Translations under genes and position numbers: made by a program
In this document: piece by piece, positions 61,459 through 64,000 of the stretch
Position numbering within the stretch: the stretch's first letter is position 1
Layout: each line of letters begins with the position of its first letter
The notes under the pieces: model-generated
Told to the model about the DNA's origin: nothing
The model's input: the letters and a program-made list of their open reading frames with translations, nothing else
The model's database searches: none
From: Candidatus Binatia bacterium
GTDB taxonomy: Bacteria; Desulfobacterota; Binatia; HRBIN30
NCBI GenBank assembly: GCA_026004215.1
Contig: BPIR01000001.1
Span: 620,001 to 684,000, forward strand
Length of the DNA: 64,000 nucleotides
Direction of reading: 5' to 3'

Positions 61459-63447
61459 ATGGCACAGGTGAAAGAATTTGTTTTGCGGCGGCCCGCTCTT
61501 CCCAGTAGCGGAGAATTCCGCATTCCCTATGCCGAGGCGCTCAACCCTGCGCAGTTCCAGGCCGTGTGCACCCTCGACGGACCACTTCTCGTCGTCGCAG
61601 GGGCGGGCACGGGGAAAACACGAACGTTAGTGTATCGCGTCGCACGACTCGTGGAGCAAGGCGTTCCCCCACACCAAATCCTGCTGCTCACCTTTACCCG
61701 GAAAGCGGCCGACGAGATGTTACAGCGAGCCGCCCTGTTGCTGGACGGGCGATGCAAAGACGTGCAAGGGGGCACCTTTCACTCCTTCGGCCACGCCGTG
61801 CTCCGTCGCTATGGCAGCACCATTGGCTTGGCCCCCCATTTTACGGTGCTCGACCCAGGGGATGTGGAGGAAGCCATCCAACGTGTGCGCACGGAACTGG
61901 GTCTCGACCGCAGCGAGGTCCGTTTCCCCCGCAAACAGGCGCTGGCCGAAGTCATCAGCATGAGTGTGAATCGAGGCGAGCCGATTGCCGCAATTCTCGA
62001 CCAGTTTTACGAGCACTTCCGCGAGCATCGAGCCGCCATCGAGGAAGTCGCGGCAGCGTATACGCGCTACAAGCGCGAGCGGCATCTTGTGGATTACGAC
62101 GACTTACTAGTCCTCTTGCGCCATCTTCTGGAAACGCAGCCCGAAGTCCGCCACCTGCTGGCGGCGCAGTACCGTTACATCATGATTGACGAGTACCAGG
62201 ACACCAACAAGCTGCAAGCCGATATTGTGTGGTGGCTCGGCCAGGAACATCGCAACGTCATGGCTGTGGGTGACGACGCCCAAAGCATTTATTCCTTTCG
62301 CGGTGCCAACTACCGCAACATCCTGGAGTTCCCCGAGCGCTTTCCGGATGCGCGCGTCATTACAATCGAGGAAAATTATCGCAGCACTCAACCCATCCTG
62401 AACCTCGCCAATGCGCTACTCGCTACGGCTCCGCAAGGCTACGGGAAGCAGTTGTTCAGCCACAAGCAAGACGGCGAACCGCCTTACTTGGTGCCGCTAC
62501 CCACGGAGCGCGAACAGTCACAATTCGTTTGCCGCGAAATCCTTGCGTTGCGCGAAGAAGGGTACCGGCTTCAGGATATCGCCGTGTTGATGCGTTCCGG
62601 CTTCCACTCGTTCGATCTAGAAATGGAGCTGGCCCAGCATCACATTCCATTCATTAAGCGCGGTGGGTATCGCCTGGCGGAAGCCGCTCACGTTAAAGAT
62701 CTCCTCGCGCATTTGCGTTTGGTCGTCAACCCGTTCGACACTCTGTCCTGGCAACGCGTGTTGCAACTCCTCGACGGGATCGGCCCACGCACTGCGCTCG
62801 TGATCGAAGACTGGATCCAGCGGCACCCCGAACCGGTCGGAGCACTGCAGTCGCTGCCCCGGCCGGAACTGCGCGCCCGCGTGGGGGGATTGGCGACCTT
62901 GCTCGAGCGATTGTTCCGCCTCAACATGCCCGAGTCGCAAGTGGACGAAGTGCTCCGGTACTACGAGCCCATCTTGAAACGACGCTACCCAGAAGACCAT
63001 CCGCGCCGGCGACGGGACCTCGAGCATATCGTCAGCCTGGCAGCCGAACACCGCTCTCTCGGCGCGTTTCTTGCCCGTTTGGCCCTGGAACCGCCGACGG
63101 ACAGCGTGGAGGGCGTACTCGCTCTCGATCGCGAAGACGAGCTGCTCACATTGTCCACGATCCACTCCGCAAAAGGCCTCGAATGGCGAGCGGTGTTCAT
63201 CATTTGGGCGACCGAGGGGCGCTTTCCGTCTGCGTTTTGCGTTTCGGCAGACGAAATCGAGGAAGAGCGGCGACTCCTCTATGTCGCCGTCACACGAGCG
63301 AAAGAACGCTTGTACATTACCTACCCGGTGCAGGTGTTCGATCGCCAGCGCGGGCGGGTTTTGGGGAAACTCTCGCGCTTCCTCGAAAACATCTCTTCGG
63401 ACGTACTCGTGCCCGCCCGGGTTACACTTCTCGACACCCCTGGCTGA
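61459..63447 (+). CDS. UvrD/PcrA/Rep-family SF1 DNA helicase
   Basis: A 662-aa protein from the ATG at 61459; longer frames upstream run across the tusA-like gene. All SF1A motifs are present in order: LNPAQFQAV (Q motif), GAGTGKTRT (Walker A, near 47), TFTRKAADEM, GTFHSFGHAVL, MIDEYQDTNKLQ (Walker B), VGDDAQSIYSFRGA (near 270), ENYRSTQPI, STIHSAKGLEW and EERRLLYVAVTRAKE. It is a 3'-5' DNA translocase for repair or replication restart. Somewhat shorter than E. coli UvrD; the C-terminal partner-binding tail is reduced. Confidence 0.93.
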   Translation: MAQVKEFVLRRPALPSSGEFRIPYAEALNPAQFQAVCTLDGPLLVVAGAGTGKTRTLVYRVARLVEQGVPPHQILLLTFTRKAADEMLQRAALLLDGRCKDVQGGTFHSFGHAVLRRYGSTIGLAPHFTVLDPGDVEEAIQRVRTELGLDRSEVRFPRKQALAEVISMSVNRGEPIAAILDQFYEHFREHRAAIEEVAAAYTRYKRERHLVDYDDLLVLLRHLLETQPEVRHLLAAQYRYIMIDEYQDTNKLQADIVWWLGQEHRNVMAVGDDAQSIYSFRGANYRNILEFPERFPDARVITIEENYRSTQPILNLANALLATAPQGYGKQLFSHKQDGEPPYLVPLPTEREQSQFVCREILALREEGYRLQDIAVLMRSGFHSFDLEMELAQHHIPFIKRGGYRLAEAAHVKDLLAHLRLVVNPFDTLSWQRVLQLLDGIGPRTALVIEDWIQRHPEPVGALQSLPRPELRARVGGLATLLERLFRLNMPESQVDEVLRYYEPILKRRYPEDHPRRRRDLEHIVSLAAEHRSLGAFLARLALEPPTDSVEGVLALDREDELLTLSTIHSAKGLEWRAVFIIWATEGRFPSAFCVSADEIEEERRLLYVAVTRAKERLYITYPVQVFDRQRGRVLGKLSRFLENISSDVLVPARVTLLDTPG

Positions 63448-63765
63448 GCCCGCACGACCGGAGGATTTCGCCCGGGTGCAGCGGGGGACACTCCCAGAGG
63501 CCGCGATCCAATGAGGCATGAACGGGAACGCGGACGAAAGTCTGGGCCTTCGGAGCCACTCGGCCGGGCGACGGCATCGTTGCGCGCGGCAGACTTCCAG
63601 TAAGCGTTCGAGCGGGCGCCAGCTCCCGACCGCACCTGCTCTCCTCCCTACATGTCGCTTCCGGAGGCGAGCGAACCAGCGGCCCAAAGTGCTTCCCCGC
63701 GCACATGCCACTTGGCTATGCTGCTAATTTCGTGCAAAAGGCCTTGGCATTGCGCTCCGCCAGCG
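63448..63765. other. Intergenic region after the helicase
   Basis: About 320 bp with no convincing gene or RNA element seen. Confidence 0.5.
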
Positions 63766-63999
63766 ATGAATGTCATGGATGCTCGCACCCAGATCCGCAA
63801 GGAAGCCGAACCGAAGGACACAGGTAAAGCCGAGCCACGTCGTGAAACCGATGGGGGAAGAGTAGCGAGGTGGACAGAGCAAATGTTTCGAGTCGCTCCT
63901 ACTTCAGAACAATACCAGAAATGGGTCGACCGTTTGATTGCCTTGGGTTTGATCGTGACCTTGGCGCTCGCGGCCTACATCTTCTTGTGGACCGGCTAA
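63766..63999 (+). CDS. Small tail-anchored membrane protein
   Basis: A 77-aa protein from the ATG at 63766 (another ATG 9 nt later is possible). The first 50 residues are charged (ARTQIRKEAEPKDTGKAEPR); one hydrophobic C-terminal segment follows (LIALGLIVTLALAAYIFLW) with two residues after it, so the N-terminus should face the cytoplasm. No family recognised. The stop falls one base before the window end. Confidence 0.55.
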   Translation: MNVMDARTQIRKEAEPKDTGKAEPRRETDGGRVARWTEQMFRVAPTSEQYQKWVDRLIALGLIVTLALAAYIFLWTG

Positions 64000-64000
64000 T

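Overview
The window is GC-rich bacterial DNA holding one type III-B CRISPR-Cas locus (about 1-47.2 kb) and a stretch of ordinary chromosome (48.5-64 kb). The lineage is probably an uncultured Gram-negative of the Desulfobacterota/Binatota/Myxococcota kind. This rests on an Slp-type outer-membrane lipoprotein, other lipoproteins, a Thr-Pro-rich surface protein and high GC, and is an inference only.

Region 1 (1-28,870): one uninterrupted CRISPR array of about 400 identical 37-bp repeats, running off the left edge. The repeat hairpin and the 8-nt tag TTTGAGAC on the minus strand, with cas genes to the right, indicate transcription leftward from a leader after 28,870. Many spacers are variants of the same few protein-coding segments, read sense on the plus strand, so the crRNAs would be antisense to mRNA. 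Many contain short hairpins, and in several families the arms change in compensating fashion between variants. This looks like memory of a diverse virus or element population with structured coding RNA (or ssDNA). Spacers shorten from about 36 nt in the old part to about 28 nt next to the leader.

Region 2 (28,871-36,662): leader and intergenic DNA, then a CARF-wHTH-like gene, a TPR gene, a CRISPR-associated primase-polymerase (CAPP), cas1, cas2 and a second CARF-wHTH gene. No reverse transcriptase is present. A palindrome GGCAACGTTGCC, or its 10-bp core, lies before three likely transcription units here.

Region 3 (36,746-47,193): the Cmr module cas10(cmr2)-cmr3-cmr4-cmr5-cmr6-cmr1-cas6, mostly overlapping or tightly spaced, then an effector with CARF, HEPN and a second CARF-like domain. 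The Cas10 HD and GGDD motifs are intact, so cyclic oligoadenylate signalling to the CARF proteins is expected.

Region 4 (47,194-64,000): a 1.3-kb stretch without convincing genes, then a Thr-Pro-rich lipoprotein, a PhaC-like hydrolase, a DUF3303-like protein, an Slp lipoprotein, a YkgJ-type Cys-cluster protein, a ceramidase-like lipoprotein, a ferritin-like diiron protein, a membrane glycosyltransferase, purN, infC, an orphan membrane domain, a TusA-like protein, a UvrD/PcrA-type helicase and a small tail-anchored protein.
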